A stretch of DNA of 64,000 nt, taken from contig NZ_CP020612.1 of the NCBI RefSeq assembly GCF_002105555.1, positions 1,976,001 through 2,040,000 of the forward strand. The letters are read 5' to 3'. Below the pieces are notes generated by a model. It was not told the DNA's origin and did not search any database. It saw only the letters and a program-made list of their open reading frames with translations. The stretch comes from Paracoccus contaminans (lineage in GTDB: Bacteria > Pseudomonadota > Alphaproteobacteria > Rhodobacterales > Rhodobacteraceae). The translations under genes were made by a program, and so were the position numbers. The stretch's first letter is position 1; each line of letters opens with the position of its first letter. Below, piece by piece: positions 7,977-19,709 of this stretch.

Positions 7977-9356
7977 ATGCCGCAGTTCACCAGCTTTGTC
8001 GTCCTTGCCGGGATGCGCACCGGCTCGAACCTGCTGGAGGCGACGCTGAACGCCAATGACCTGGCCTGTTTCGGCGAGGCCTATAATCCCTATTTCATCG
8101 GCTGGCCCGACCAGAAGTCGCTCTATGACATGACCCTTGCCGACCGCGACGCCGACCCGCTGGCGCTGTGGCAGCACATGGTGCGGGCGCGCAAGGTCAA
8201 GGGGTTCCGCTATTTCCACGACCATGATCCGCGCATGTTCGAGCCGCTGATGGACGATCCGGCCTGCGCCAAGATCGTGCTGACGCGCAACCCGGTGGAC
8301 AGCTGGGTATCCACCCAGCTGGCCTATGCCACCGACCAGTGGAAGCTGAACGCGGCCGAAACGCCGATCCCGGCCCGCATCGACTTCGATGCGGCCGCCT
8401 TCCGCGCGGCCACGGCGGCCAACCAGCATTTTCTGGAACGCATCCAGCACGCCTTGCAGATGCGCGGGCAGACGGCGTTCTGGCTCAACTATGACGATCT
8501 GCGCGATGCGGATGTGCTGACCGGGCTGGTCCACTGGCTGGGCCGCACCGACATCGCGCGGGCCGAGCCGGCGCAGGATCAGGTGCCGCAGAACCCGCGC
8601 GAGATGGCCGACAAGATCACCGACTTCGAGGCCATGCAGGCCGAGATCGTCGCCACCGACCCCTTTCAGCTGCACCGCATTCCGGGGTTCGAGCCGCGCC
8701 GCGGCCCCGCCGTTCCGTCCTGGCTGACCTGCGAGGCGGGGCGGGGGCTGCTGTTCATGCCGGTGCGGGGCGGGCCGGGCGAGGATGTGGCGCGCTGGCT
8801 GGCCGGTCTGGGCGCCGTGCAGTCAGACCTGACGCAGGCCGCGCTGCGCCAGTGGAGGCGCAGCCATCCCGGCCATCGCAGCCTGACCGTCCTGCGCCAT
8901 CCCCTGCCGCGCGCATGGGATGCTTTCCAGGCCATGATCAGCGGCGGCAATGGCGAGCTGCGCGAGACGCTGCGCGCCATCCATCGCGTGCCGCTGCCCC
9001 CCGACGAGGCGCTGGGCAGCCTCACCGATGCCGAGGCGGCGCCGCTGTTCGCGGCATGGCTGGATTTTCTGCGCCGCAACCTGAACGGGCAGACAGGCAT
9101 CCCTACCCATCCGGGCTGGGCCACGCAGGCCGAGGTGCTGGCCGGGTTTGCCCGCTTCGGCAGCCCCGACATGATCGCGCGCGAGGCGCGCATGGCCGAG
9201 GATCTGGGCTTTGTGGCCCGCGCCGCCGGGATCGACCAGGCCGGGCCCCGTCCCCGGCCGATCCCGGCGCTGCTTGACGATCCGGCGCTGCGCAAGGCGG
9301 CCAAGGCCGCCTATCTGCGCGATTACATCGCCTTCGGCTTTGACGACAGGCCCTGA
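7977..9356 (+). CDS. sulfotransferase with a second, degenerate sulfotransferase-like half
   Basis: 459 residues, longer than a single sulfotransferase domain (about 230-280). The N-terminal half has the PAPS 5'-phosphosulfate loop RTGSNLL (14-20) and the 3'-phosphate loop TRNPVDSW (103-110), as in Stf0/NodH-like carbohydrate sulfotransferases. The C-terminal half (from about 240) starts with SWLTCEAGRGLLFMPVRGGP, contains VLRHPLPRAWDAF, which looks like a worn 3'-phosphate loop, and ends [13 protein letters not shown], the ending I associate with family-2 sulfotransferases; it lacks a clear PAPS loop, so it is probably inactive or structural. Likely sulfates the glycan made by the genes upstream; CysQ would remove the PAP. 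Its 3' end overlaps the convergent CoA-transferase by 34 bp. Confidence 0.82.
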   Translation: MPQFTSFVVLAGMRTGSNLLEATLNANDLACFGEAYNPYFIGWPDQKSLYDMTLADRDADPLALWQHMVRARKVKGFRYFHDHDPRMFEPLMDDPACAKIVLTRNPVDSWVSTQLAYATDQWKLNAAETPIPARIDFDAAAFRAATAANQHFLERIQHALQMRGQTAFWLNYDDLRDADVLTGLVHWLGRTDIARAEPAQDQVPQNPREMADKITDFEAMQAEIVATDPFQLHRIPGFEPRRGPAVPSWLTCEAGRGLLFMPVRGGPGEDVARWLAGLGAVQSDLTQAALRQWRRSHPGHRSLTVLRHPLPRAWDAFQAMISGGNGELRETLRAIHRVPLPPDEALGSLTDAEAAPLFAAWLDFLRRNLNGQTGIPTHPGWATQAEVLAGFARFGSPDMIAREARMAEDLGFVARAAGIDQAGPRPRPIPALLDDPALRKAAKAAYLRDYIAFGFDDRP

Positions 9357-10489
9357 CCCAGCAGCGGCGCGGCGCGCCCCAGCGACAATTCGCTGCGCGA
9401 AAAGCTGATCGGCGTGCGCAGGCCGGGGATGCCTTCGGGCGCGATCCGCATGCCGCGCGCCGCCACCTGCGGTTCGGCCAGCGCGTCGGCGACGCTGTTG
9501 ATCGGGCCGGCAGGCACCCCGGCCCCCTCGAGCGCGGCAATGATCTGGGCGCGGCTGCGCTGCGCGGTCGCATCCGCGATCCGGGGCACCAGCGCCTCGC
9601 GGTTGCTCACGCGGGCGGGGTTGGTGGCAAAGGCCGGGTCTGCGTCCAGCGGCCCAAGGCCCAAGGCCCGGCACAGCCCGGCGAACTGCCGGTCATTGCC
9701 GCAGGCGATGATGACATGCCCGTCCGATGCCGGAAACATCTGATAGGGCACGATGTTCGGATGCGCGTTGCCCAGACGGCGGGGCACCGTGCCGCCGATC
9801 AGGCAGTTCATCGCCTGGTTGGCCAGCACCGCAACACCCGTGTCCAGCAGCGACAGATCGACATGCTGGCCCAGCCCCGACCGTTCCCGTTCCGCCAGCG
9901 CCGCCTGAATCCCGATGACGCCGTAAAGCCCGGTGAAAATGTCGATCCAGGCCACGCCGACCTTCTGCGGCTCGGCCTCCGGCGCGCCGGTCAGGTCCAT
10001 GATCCCGCACATGCCCTGGATCAGGAAGTCATAGCCCGGCTGGCTGGCGCGCGGCCCGTCCTGCCCAAAGCCGGTGACCGAGGCATAGACCAGCCGCGGG
10101 TTGAGCGCGGACAGGCTGTCATAGTCGAGCCCGAACCGGCGCAGGCCGCCCACCTTGAAGTTTTCCACCACCACATCGGCGGTGGCGATCAGATCCTTCA
10201 GCCGCGCCAGATCATCGGCATTGCCGAAATCGCAGGTGACGGAGGTCTTGCCCCGGTTCGCGGCATGGAAATAGGCCGCGACCCGTTCCGTCCCCCCGTC
10301 CGGCAGGGGCCGGTCGAGGAAGGGCGGCCCCCAGCGGCGGGTGTCGTCCCCCTCGGGCGCCTCGATCTTGATGACCTCGGCGCCCAGATCGGCCAGCGTC
10401 TGGCCAATCCACGGCCCGGCGAGGATGCGCGCCAGCTCGATGACGCGCAGCCCCTTCAGCGGCGCCCCCCGCAGGTCAGGCTCGCTCAT
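9323..10489 (-). CDS. CaiB/BaiF family (class III) CoA-transferase, probably glutarate CoA-transferase
   Basis: 388 residues. [41 protein letters not shown] is split over the typical N-terminus; [11 protein letters not shown] and [20 protein letters not shown] follow, with the expected catalytic Asp in [17 protein letters not shown]. The ATG overlaps the gcd stop (ATGA), so the two are an operon. Next to glutaryl-CoA dehydrogenase the likely reaction is activation of glutarate to glutaryl-CoA using succinyl-CoA or another donor, like human SUGCT. The family is confident; the substrate is inferred from context. Confidence 0.87.
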   Translation of the reverse strand: MSEPDLRGAPLKGLRVIELARILAGPWIGQTLADLGAEVIKIEAPEGDDTRRWGPPFLDRPLPDGGTERVAAYFHAANRGKTSVTCDFGNADDLARLKDLIATADVVVENFKVGGLRRFGLDYDSLSALNPRLVYASVTGFGQDGPRASQPGYDFLIQGMCGIMDLTGAPEAEPQKVGVAWIDIFTGLYGVIGIQAALAERERSGLGQHVDLSLLDTGVAVLANQAMNCLIGGTVPRRLGNAHPNIVPYQMFPASDGHVIIACGNDRQFAGLCRALGLGPLDADPAFATNPARVSNREALVPRIADATAQRSRAQIIAALEGAGVPAGPINSVADALAEPQVAARGMRIAPEGIPGLRTPISFSRSELSLGRAAPLLGQGLSSKPKAM

Positions 10490-11694
10490 GCGAAGGCCTG
10501 CAGCCCCGTGATCGCCCGGCCGAGGATCAGCGCATGAACGTCATGCGTGCCCTCATAGGTATTCACGGTTTCCAGGTTGGCCGCGTGGCGCATGACCTGG
10601 AATTCCTCGGAAATGCCGTTGCCGCCATGCATGTCGCGGGCGATCCGCGCGATGTCCAGCGCCTTGCCGCAGTTGTTGCGCTTGACGATCGAGATCATCT
10701 CGGGCGCGGCCTGCGCGGCGTCCATCAGCCGCCCGACCTGCAAGGATGCCTGCAGGCCCAGCGAGATCTCGGTCATCATGTTGGCCAGTTTCAGCTGGAA
10801 CAGCTGGGTCTGGGCCAGCGGGCGCTTGAACTGATGACGGTCAAGCCCGTACTGCCGCGCGGCGTGGAAGCAGAACTCGGCCGCGCCCAGAACGCCCCAG
10901 CTGATGCCGTAACGCGCGCGGTTGAGGCAGCCGAACGGACCCTTCAGCCCCTCGATGTTCGGCAGCAATGCATCCTCGCCGACCTCGACATCCTGCATCA
11001 CGATCTCGCCGGTGATCGAGGCGCGCAGGGACAGCTTGCCCTCGATCTTGGGGGCGGACAGGCCCTTCATCCCCTTGTCGAGAACAAAGCCGCGGATCTT
11101 GCCGCCATGCGCCTCGGACTTGGCCCAGACGACAAAGACATCGGCGATCGGGCTGTTGGAAATCCACATCTTGGACCCGTTCAGCACATAACCGTTCGCA
11201 GTCTTTTTCGCCGTGGTCTTCATCCCGCCGGGGTCCGAGCCCGCATCCGGTTCGGTCAGGCCGAAGCAGCCGATGAATTCGCCCGTGGCGAGCTTGGGCA
11301 GGTATTTCCGGCGCTGTTCCTCGGACCCGTAGGCATAGATCGGATACATGACCAGCGACGACTGCACTGACATCATGCTGCGATAGCCGCTGTCCACGCG
11401 CTCGACCTCGCGCGCGACAAGGCCATAGCTGACATAGGAGGCGCCCAGCCCGCCATATTCCTCGGGGATGGTGACGCCCAGCAGGCCCATCTCGCCCATC
11501 TCGGCAAAGATGGCGGGATCGGTCTTTTCCTCGCGATAGGCGGCGATGACGCGGGGCTGCAGCTTTTCCTGCGCATAGGCGCGGGCGCTGTCGCGCATCA
11601 TGCGCTCATCCTCGGACAGCTGGCCGTCAAGGCGGAAAGGGTCCTGCCAGTCAAAGGCGGTCAGGTCGGGGGCGTCCTTGGGTTTCAGGGCCAT
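10486..11694 (-). CDS. gcdH: glutaryl-CoA dehydrogenase
   Basis: 402 residues, acyl-CoA dehydrogenase fold. Oxidatively decarboxylates glutaryl-CoA to crotonyl-CoA in lysine and tryptophan catabolism. Seen: [17 protein letters not shown] (FAD-binding), [16 protein letters not shown], and the catalytic Glu in [18 protein letters not shown], the ending that separates GCDH from other acyl-CoA dehydrogenases. ATG at 11694 is preceded by GAGGAG about 8 nt upstream; the frame stays open to 11802 but that stretch contains a repeat-like hairpin and is not coding. Divergent from a LysR gene, which probably controls it. Confidence 0.93.
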   Translation of the reverse strand: MALKPKDAPDLTAFDWQDPFRLDGQLSEDERMMRDSARAYAQEKLQPRVIAAYREEKTDPAIFAEMGEMGLLGVTIPEEYGGLGASYVSYGLVAREVERVDSGYRSMMSVQSSLVMYPIYAYGSEEQRRKYLPKLATGEFIGCFGLTEPDAGSDPGGMKTTAKKTANGYVLNGSKMWISNSPIADVFVVWAKSEAHGGKIRGFVLDKGMKGLSAPKIEGKLSLRASITGEIVMQDVEVGEDALLPNIEGLKGPFGCLNRARYGISWGVLGAAEFCFHAARQYGLDRHQFKRPLAQTQLFQLKLANMMTEISLGLQASLQVGRLMDAAQAAPEMISIVKRNNCGKALDIARIARDMHGGNGISEEFQVMRHAANLETVNTYEGTHDVHALILGRAITGLQAFA

Positions 11695-11741
11695 GGCGGA
11701 AGGCTCCTCGCATTCTCTTGCAGAAAAATATCCTCGGGGGT

Positions 11742-11762
11742 CCGGGGGTGGAAAACCCCCGG
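11742..11762. repeat. GC hairpin of a Rhodobacterales-type intergenic repeat
   Basis: Stem CCGGGGG (11742-11748), 7-nt loop, CCCCCGG (11756-11762), preceded by GAAAAATATCCTCGGGGGT. I recall this AAAATATCC-CGGGGGTCCGGGGG arrangement as a common intergenic element in Rhodobacter and Paracoccus genomes. It sits between gcdH and the LysR gene, 50 nt upstream of the gcdH start, so it would lie in or near the gcdH 5' untranslated region. Function unknown. Confidence 0.55.
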
Positions 11763-11775
11763 TCGCGGCATGGCC

Positions 11776-11804
11776 TTGTGATACCCCGCCCGGTCCTGTC
11801 ACAA
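11776..11804. promoter_or_regulatory. candidate LysR-type operator
   Basis: Perfect inverted repeat TTGTGA-N17-TCACAA (29 bp overall), extended on both sides as TTGTGA[T/C]A. It is centred in the 146-bp divergent gap, about 37 bp before the LysR start and 82 bp before the gcdH start, where LysR regulators usually bind. It is not the classical T-N11-A spacing, so it may be a two-half-site recognition element. Assignment is by position and symmetry only. Confidence 0.5.
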
Positions 11805-11840
11805 CAGCGCCATCTTGTCCGCAGTTGTTGAGTTTTCCTT

Positions 11841-12770
11841 GTGAACCGCCATCCCCATACCCCTAGCGTGGCCGAACTGTCGGCGCTGGTCGCCTGTGCG
11901 CGTCTGGGCACGGCCGCGCGGGCGGGGGACGCGCTGGGGCTGACGCCCAGCGCGGTCAGCCGCTCGCTGCGCGGGCTTGAGGACCGGCTGGGCGTGGCGC
12001 TGTTCGCGCGCCAGCGCCAGCGGCTGGTGCTGACCGACGCGGGCCGCGCGATGGTGCGCGACGCAGAAGCCATCCTCGCGCAGATCGACGCCGCCGCCCG
12101 CATGGTCATGGCCTTCGGCGGCAGCGGCGCGGTGCTGCGGCTGGCGGTGCTGCCGACCTTCGCGCAGGCATGGCTGATCCCTCGGCTGGCGGGCTTTGCC
12201 GCGATCGCCCCTGAGGTGTCGCTCGACCTGACGGCCGAACTGGGCCCGGTCGATTTCGATGCAAGCCCCTTTGACGCGGCGATCCAGCGGGCCGATCTGG
12301 CGCGGCCCGGCACCGTGGTCGTGCCGCTGGCGCACGAGCGGCTGATCGTCGTGGCCGCCCCGGCGCTGGCGGCCGGCGGCGATATCGCGGCGCTGGCCGG
12401 CCTGCCGCTGATCCAGCAGTCCACCCGGCCGCGGCTGTGGGCCGACTGGTTCGCCGCCGCCGGGATGGTGCCCGCGCCGGCCTGGCAGCGCGGCCCGCGC
12501 CTTGCGCAGTTCGGCATGATCCTGTCGGCCGCCCGCGCGGGGATGGGGGCGGCGATCCTGCCCGACATCTTCGTCGGCGATGCGCTGGCCGATGGCAGCC
12601 TGGTGCGCATCGGCAATGCCGCACTGCCCGGCCCTTCGCCCTATGCGCTGATCCATCCCGCCCGCACGCGCCCCCCGGCGCTGGCCCGGTTGGAACGCTG
12701 GCTTCTGCGGGATGCGGCCGGGCCGGGGGATGCCGGCGCGGCCTTGGCGCCAAGCGGTGGCGAGCCCTAG
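11841..12770 (+). CDS. LysR family transcriptional regulator (GcdR-like)
   Basis: 309 residues. The winged helix-turn-helix is near the N-terminus: [38 protein letters not shown], then [16 protein letters not shown]. The remaining about 210 residues form the effector-binding domain, with [21 protein letters not shown] typical of this family. GTG at 11841; a second in-frame GTG at 11868 is possible. It is divergent from gcdH and the CoA-transferase, so a glutarate or glutaryl-CoA responsive activator is the natural guess. Confidence 0.88.
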   Translation: MNRHPHTPSVAELSALVACARLGTAARAGDALGLTPSAVSRSLRGLEDRLGVALFARQRQRLVLTDAGRAMVRDAEAILAQIDAAARMVMAFGGSGAVLRLAVLPTFAQAWLIPRLAGFAAIAPEVSLDLTAELGPVDFDASPFDAAIQRADLARPGTVVVPLAHERLIVVAAPALAAGGDIAALAGLPLIQQSTRPRLWADWFAAAGMVPAPAWQRGPRLAQFGMILSAARAGMGAAILPDIFVGDALADGSLVRIGNAALPGPSPYALIHPARTRPPALARLERWLLRDAAGPGDAGAALAPSGGEP

Positions 12771-12921
12771 CGGGCGCCTTGGCGGGATGCGCCCCTTCGC
12801 AGGCGGACGGGGGCGGGGGGCTGCGCCTTTCCTTGCCCCGGCGCCGCCGCTCGCCTAGGACTCGGGCGCGGACCGGCGCCGGCCGGCCGGGGCAAGGGCG
12901 AAAGCAGGGGCGGGGCAAGGG

Positions 12922-14205
12922 ATGCAGGGAAAGCGGGTTCTGCTGATCGTCGGCGGCGGCATCGCCGCCTTCAAGACGCCCGAGCTGGTGCGGCTGATGA
13001 CCCGGGCCGGGCTGGGCGTGACCACGGTTCTGACCGAAGGCGGCGCGCAGTTCGTCACGCCGCTGACGCTGTCGGCGCTGTCGGGCAATCCGTGCCATAC
13101 CGCGCTGTGGGATCTGACGCGCGAGGCCGAGATGGGCCATATCCGGCTGTCGCGGGCCGCCGACCTGCTGGTCGTGGCACCGGCGACGGCGGATCTGATG
13201 GCCAGGATGGCGGCGGGGCTGGCCGATGATCTGGCCGCGACGCTGCTGCTGGCGACCGACAAGCGGGTGCTGATCGCGCCGGCGATGAACGTGCGGATGT
13301 GGGAACATCCCGCCACCCGCCGCAACCTTGCCACGCTGCGCGCCGACGGGATCCTGACGGTCGGCCCGGACGAGGGCGCGATGGCCTGCGGCGAATGGGG
13401 CGAGGGGCGCATGGCCGAGCCCGAGGCGATCCTGGCCGCCATCCGCGCCGCGCTGGCCGAGGAAGAGCCGCCGCTGCGCCTGACCGAGCAGGTGCTGCGC
13501 CTGCCGCCCGAGGCGGCGGTGCAGCCCGGACCCGCCGCCTTGCCCGGCCCGCTGAGCGGAGGGCATGTCATCGTCACCTCGGGGCCGACGCATGAGCCGA
13601 TCGACCCGGTGCGCTATATCGCCAACCGCTCGTCGGGCGCGCAAGGGGCGGCACTGGCGGCGGCGCTGCGCGATCTGGGCGCGCGCGTGACCTTTGTCAC
13701 CGGCCCCGCCAGCGTGCCCGCGCCCGAGGGGGTCGCCGTCGTCGCCGTCGAGACCGCCCAGCAGATGCGCGCGGCGGTGGAAGCGGCGCTGCCCGCCGAT
13801 GCCGCCGTGATGGCGGCCGCGGTTGCCGACTGGCGGGTCGTGAACGCCTCGGAGCGCAAGATCAAGAAGGACGCCGCCGGGCTGCCGCCGACGCTGAAAA
13901 TGACGCAGAACCCCGACATCCTCGCCTGGATCAGCCGCGATGCGCAGCCGCGCCCCGCGCTGGTCGTCGGCTTTGCCGCCGAAACCGACGACATCGTCGC
14001 CAATGCCACGGCAAAGCGGGCGCGCAAGGGCTGCGACTGGATCGTGGCCAATGACGTGCGCCCCGCCACCGGCATCATGGGCGGGACCGAGAATGCCGTG
14101 ATCCTGGTGACGGACCGGGGCGCCGAACACTGGCCGCGCCTGCCCAAGGACGAGGTCGCCCGCCGCCTTGCCGCCCGCATCGCCCGCGCACTGGAGGGAC
14201 GGTGA
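12922..14205 (+). CDS. coaBC: bifunctional phosphopantothenoylcysteine decarboxylase / phosphopantothenate--cysteine ligase
   Basis: 427 residues, full-length CoaBC (Dfp). Two steps of coenzyme A synthesis: ligation of cysteine to 4'-phosphopantothenate, then decarboxylation. The N-terminal flavoprotein CoaC domain has VGGGIAAFKTPELVRLM, VAPATADLMARMAAG, PAMNVRMWEHPA and the ACGEWGEGRM substrate clamp with its Cys. The CoaB half starts about residue 210: VTSGPTHEPIDPVRYIANRSSG, MAAAVADWRV, KIKKD and GFAAET. The stop overlaps the following cysteine desulfurase start as GTGA, so a cysteine-using pathway and SUF genes are coupled. Confidence 0.96.
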   Translation: MQGKRVLLIVGGGIAAFKTPELVRLMTRAGLGVTTVLTEGGAQFVTPLTLSALSGNPCHTALWDLTREAEMGHIRLSRAADLLVVAPATADLMARMAAGLADDLAATLLLATDKRVLIAPAMNVRMWEHPATRRNLATLRADGILTVGPDEGAMACGEWGEGRMAEPEAILAAIRAALAEEEPPLRLTEQVLRLPPEAAVQPGPAALPGPLSGGHVIVTSGPTHEPIDPVRYIANRSSGAQGAALAAALRDLGARVTFVTGPASVPAPEGVAVVAVETAQQMRAAVEAALPADAAVMAAAVADWRVVNASERKIKKDAAGLPPTLKMTQNPDILAWISRDAQPRPALVVGFAAETDDIVANATAKRARKGCDWIVANDVRPATGIMGGTENAVILVTDRGAEHWPRLPKDEVARRLAARIARALEGR

Positions 14206-15248
14206 GCCGCGTCTATCTCGACTGGAACGCCACCGCGCCCCTGCGCCCCGAGGCGCGCGCGGCCATGGCGGCGGCGATGGACGTGATCGGCAACCCCTCA
14301 TCAGTCCATGCCGAGGGGCGCGCGGCAAAGATGCTGCTGGAACGCTGCCGCGAGCAGCTGGCCGAGGCGCTGGGCGCGGCGCAGGCCGATATCGTGTTCA
14401 CCTCGGGCGCGACCGAGGCGGCCGTCATGGCCCTTGAGGGGCAGGGCCTTGCCTGCGCCGGCATCGAGCATGACTGCGTGCGCGCCTGGTGCGCTGAAAG
14501 CCTGAGCGCCGACGCCATGGGGCAGGTTGCCCTTTCCGATCCCGCCGGCTGCGCGCTGCAGCTTGCCAACAGCGAGACGGGGGTGATCCAGGCGCTGCCC
14601 GAGGGGCTGGCGGTCAGCGACCTGACGCAGGGCCTTGGCAAGGTGCCGATCGCCTTTGACTGGCTGGGGATCGGGGCGGGGCTGGTCAGCGCCCACAAGC
14701 TGGGCGGCCCGCGCGGCATCGGCGCGCTTATCCTGCGCGCGGGCGCGGACCGGGCCGCGCGGCTGCGCGGCGGCGGGCAGGAATCGGGCCGGCGGGCCGG
14801 CACCGAAAACCTGATCGGCATTGCCGGCTTTGCCGCTGCGGCAGCGGCGGCCCAGCGCGACCTTGCGGCAGGCATGGCAGAAAAACTGACCGATCTGCGT
14901 GATAGGCTGATCCGAAGGCTGGAAGATGCTGACGGAATCACTATGTTTCCGGGGCGCGAATCCCGACGCCTGCCGCAGACCGTTTCCATCCTGACACCGG
15001 GCTGGAAGGGCGAGACACAGGTGATGCAGATGGATCTTGCCGGTTTTGCGGTATCCGCGGGATCGGCCTGTTCTTCCGGCAAGGTCCGGTCCAGCGGGGT
15101 GCTGCGCGCGATGGGCTATGCGGATGGGGACGCGGGATGCGCGATCCGCGTCTCGTTTGGCGGGGCGACGATGCCCGGGGAATTGGACCGCTTTGCCGAG
15201 GCCTGGCTGACCGCCCGAGCCCGCTGGCAAGGCAGACAGGGAAGGTGA
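14202..15248 (+). CDS. cysteine desulfurase family protein (NifS/IscS type, class V aminotransferase)
   Basis: 348 residues, GTG start overlapping the coaBC stop. PLP enzyme removing sulfur from cysteine. YLDWNATAPLRPEA and NPSSVHAEGR are the N-terminal signature; VSAHKLGGPRGIG carries the PLP lysine; ESGRRAGTEN and the active-site Cys in SAGSACSSGKV are seen. It is shorter than classic IscS (about 400) and diverges from it, as do the NifS-like proteins that head SUF operons in Rhodobacterales. sufB follows after 3 bp. It is distinct from SufS at the end of this operon, so the operon has two sulfur donors. Confidence 0.88.
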   Translation: MSRVYLDWNATAPLRPEARAAMAAAMDVIGNPSSVHAEGRAAKMLLERCREQLAEALGAAQADIVFTSGATEAAVMALEGQGLACAGIEHDCVRAWCAESLSADAMGQVALSDPAGCALQLANSETGVIQALPEGLAVSDLTQGLGKVPIAFDWLGIGAGLVSAHKLGGPRGIGALILRAGADRAARLRGGGQESGRRAGTENLIGIAGFAAAAAAAQRDLAAGMAEKLTDLRDRLIRRLEDADGITMFPGRESRRLPQTVSILTPGWKGETQVMQMDLAGFAVSAGSACSSGKVRSSGVLRAMGYADGDAGCAIRVSFGGATMPGELDRFAEAWLTARARWQGRQGR

Positions 15249-15251
15249 GCG

Positions 15252-16790
<1,539 letters not shown>

Positions 16791-16835
16791 TCCGGCTCGC
16801 TTTCCTGCCGGGCGGCCGGCAGGATCGGTGATCGC

Positions 16836-17120
16836 ATGGCCATGCGGTTCTATATGTCTGCGATGCGTTTCATGCGCTCGCGCCCGCCCGGTCCGGTCTG
16901 GGTCAACCTGATCGCCGTGGTCGCGGGGATGCAGATCATTGGCGCTGTCAATGCCGTGTTCGTGCGCGATCAGGGCTTCTGGCCGGGCTTTGCGCTGACC
17001 CTGATCTTCGCCACCGGCTATTACGCGCTGGTGACAGCCATCCTGGATAGCATCTTCCCCAACAACAGTGACAGCGACGCGTTGACGCCGCCCCCGCCAA
17101 CCGAAACGAGACAAAAGTAA
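16836..17120 (+). CDS. small membrane protein in the suf operon, unknown function
   Basis: 94 residues with two hydrophobic stretches, about residues 21-42 (VWVNLIAVVAGMQIIGAVNAVF) and 49-70, and a short hydrophilic tail rich in Pro and Asp. It lies 45 bp after sufB and 1 bp before the sufC start, in the same orientation, so it is almost certainly co-transcribed. ATG at 16836 or at 16842 (MAM...). No domain recognised. Location and gene order suggest either a conserved passenger or a membrane link for the Suf machinery. Confidence 0.75.
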   Translation: MAMRFYMSAMRFMRSRPPGPVWVNLIAVVAGMQIIGAVNAVFVRDQGFWPGFALTLIFATGYYALVTAILDSIFPNNSDSDALTPPPPTETRQK

Positions 17121-17121
17121 C

Positions 17122-17875
<754 letters not shown>

Positions 17876-17883
<8 letters not shown>

Positions 17884-19210
17884 GGGCGCAAGCGCGATCC
17901 AGACGCCGAGCGTCGAGGGCGGGCGCATGCCGGCCGCCGATCCGCTGGCCGCGCGGCTTGGGGCGGCGTCCCCGGCGACGCCCGCCGGCGTCACCGCGCC
18001 CGCGCGGGCAGAGGCGCTGGCGCGCCTGCGCGCGATGGGCCTGCCGCGGCCGCGGGATGAATACTGGCGTTACACCGATCCAGCGCCCTTCAACGCCCCT
18101 GCGCCGCAGGCGCGGCCCGTCGATGAGGGCGGCGACACGCCCCTTTTCAGCGATATGGACCGGCTGCGGCTCGTCTTCATCGACGGGCGCTTCGACGCGG
18201 CCGCCTCGGACGATCCGGCGATGGCCGGGGCCGAGATCGCGCCCCTGTCCCAGGCGGAGGCGGGCAGCGGCTGGCTGGGCGCGGCCTATGGCGCGCTCGA
18301 GGCGGCGGGGCAGCGGCCGGTCAGCCGGCCCTTTGCGGCGCTGAACACCGCCCTTGCCACCGACGGCGCGGTGATCCACGTCACCGGCAGGGCGGAACGG
18401 CCGGTCGAGATCATCTATCGGCGCAGCGACCCGGCCGCCGATGTCGTCTGCCACCATGTCCTGCGCCTGGAAAAAGGCGCCGAACTGACGCTGCTTGAAA
18501 GCGGGCTGATGGGCGCGCGCGGCAATGTGGTGATCGAGGCCGACCTTGCCCCCGGCGCGCGGCTCCATCACATCGCCGCCCACCGGGCGGGCGCGCCGCG
18601 GATATCCACCGTTCATCTGTTCGCCCGCGTGGCCGAACGGGCGGCGCTGAAAAGCTTTGCGCTGGATCTGGACGGGGCGCATATCCGGTCGGAAACCGTG
18701 GTCGATCTGGCCGGCGACGATGCGCTGGCCCATGTCGCGGCCGCCGTGCTGGGGCAGGGAACGGGCTTTCACCAGGACGATACCGTGTTCATCACCCATG
18801 GCGCCCTGCGCGGGGAAAGCCGGCAGGTGTTCAAGAAGGTGCTGAAGGACGGGGCGACCGGGGTCTTTCAGGGCAAGATCCTCGTCAGGCCGGGGGCGCA
18901 GAAGACGGACGGCTATCAGATCAGCCAGGCCCTGCTGCTGGATGAGGCAAGCCAGTTCCTCGCCAAGCCGGAGCTGGAGATCTATGCCGACGACGTGAAA
19001 TGTTCCCACGGCTCGACCACCGGCGCCATCGACGATACGGCGCTGTTCTACCTGCGCTCGCGCGGGGTGCCGCGCGAGCGGGCGGTCGTGCTGCTGGTGT
19101 TGTCCTTCCTGGCCGATGCGCTGGACGAGATCGAGGATCAGGACCTGCGCGCCCGGATCACCGAGCGGCTTGAACAATGGCTGACGCAGCGGGCCGGGGA
19201 TGCCGGCTGA
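17876..19210 (+). CDS. sufD: Fe-S cluster assembly protein SufD
   Basis: 444 residues. Partner of SufB and SufC. RPRDEYWRYTDPAPF near the N-terminus is the SufD-family ends-of-helix motif; the C-terminal core contains GQGTGFHQDDTVFITH, VFQGKILVRPGAQKTDGYQISQALL and EIYADDVKCSHGSTTGAID, with the conserved His and Cys of the SufB-SufD interface. ATG at 17876 is chosen because it overlaps sufC by 8 bp; another in-frame ATG at 17927 would shorten it by 17 poorly conserved residues. Overlaps the next gene by 11 bp. Confidence 0.93.
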
Positions 19211-19709
19211 GCGTCAGGCCCCTCGCGGGCTGGTCGGGCGGCTGGCGCGCGCATGGACGCGGCCGCTTGATGCAGCGCGCGGCCTTGCTGACCTGCCCGA
19301 GCCTGCGGTGCTGGCGCTGCTGCTGGGAACCATGGTGGTCTATTTCATGGCCCAGTGGCCGGGCCATGCCCGGTCGGCGGCGCTTGACCCGTCGGTTCCG
19401 ATGCAGGCGCGGCTGGGCGGGGCGCTGCTGGCGACGATGTTCATCATGCCGCTGGTGGTGATGGCCGTCGCCGCCCTGGCGGCCCTGGCCATCCGCGCCC
19501 TGGGCGGGCGGATCGAGGGGCGCCATTCGCGCATCGCCCTGGTCTGGGCGCTGGCGGCGGCGGCCCCGGTGATGCTGCTGGGCGGGCTGACGCAGGGTCT
19601 GATCGGTCCCGGCGCGGCCCTGACTCTGGTCCATGCGGCGGCGGGCGCGGCCTTTGTGATCTTCTGGGCGGCGGGCCTGCGCGCCTTTGTCCGCAGGGGG
19701 CCTGCATGA
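19200..19709 (+). CDS. YIP1-type integral membrane protein (first of two)
   Basis: 169 residues with about four predicted membrane segments: around residues 39-57, 73-98, 112-135 and 140-160. Starts within the 3' end of sufD (11-bp overlap) and its stop overlaps the next start (ATGA), so it is part of the suf operon. I recall YIP1-family labels for proteins at this position in Rhodobacterales. Biochemical function unknown; candidates include membrane anchoring or a transport partner. Confidence 0.72.
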   Translation: MPAERQAPRGLVGRLARAWTRPLDAARGLADLPEPAVLALLLGTMVVYFMAQWPGHARSAALDPSVPMQARLGGALLATMFIMPLVVMAVAALAALAIRALGGRIEGRHSRIALVWALAAAAPVMLLGGLTQGLIGPGAALTLVHAAAGAAFVIFWAAGLRAFVRRGPA

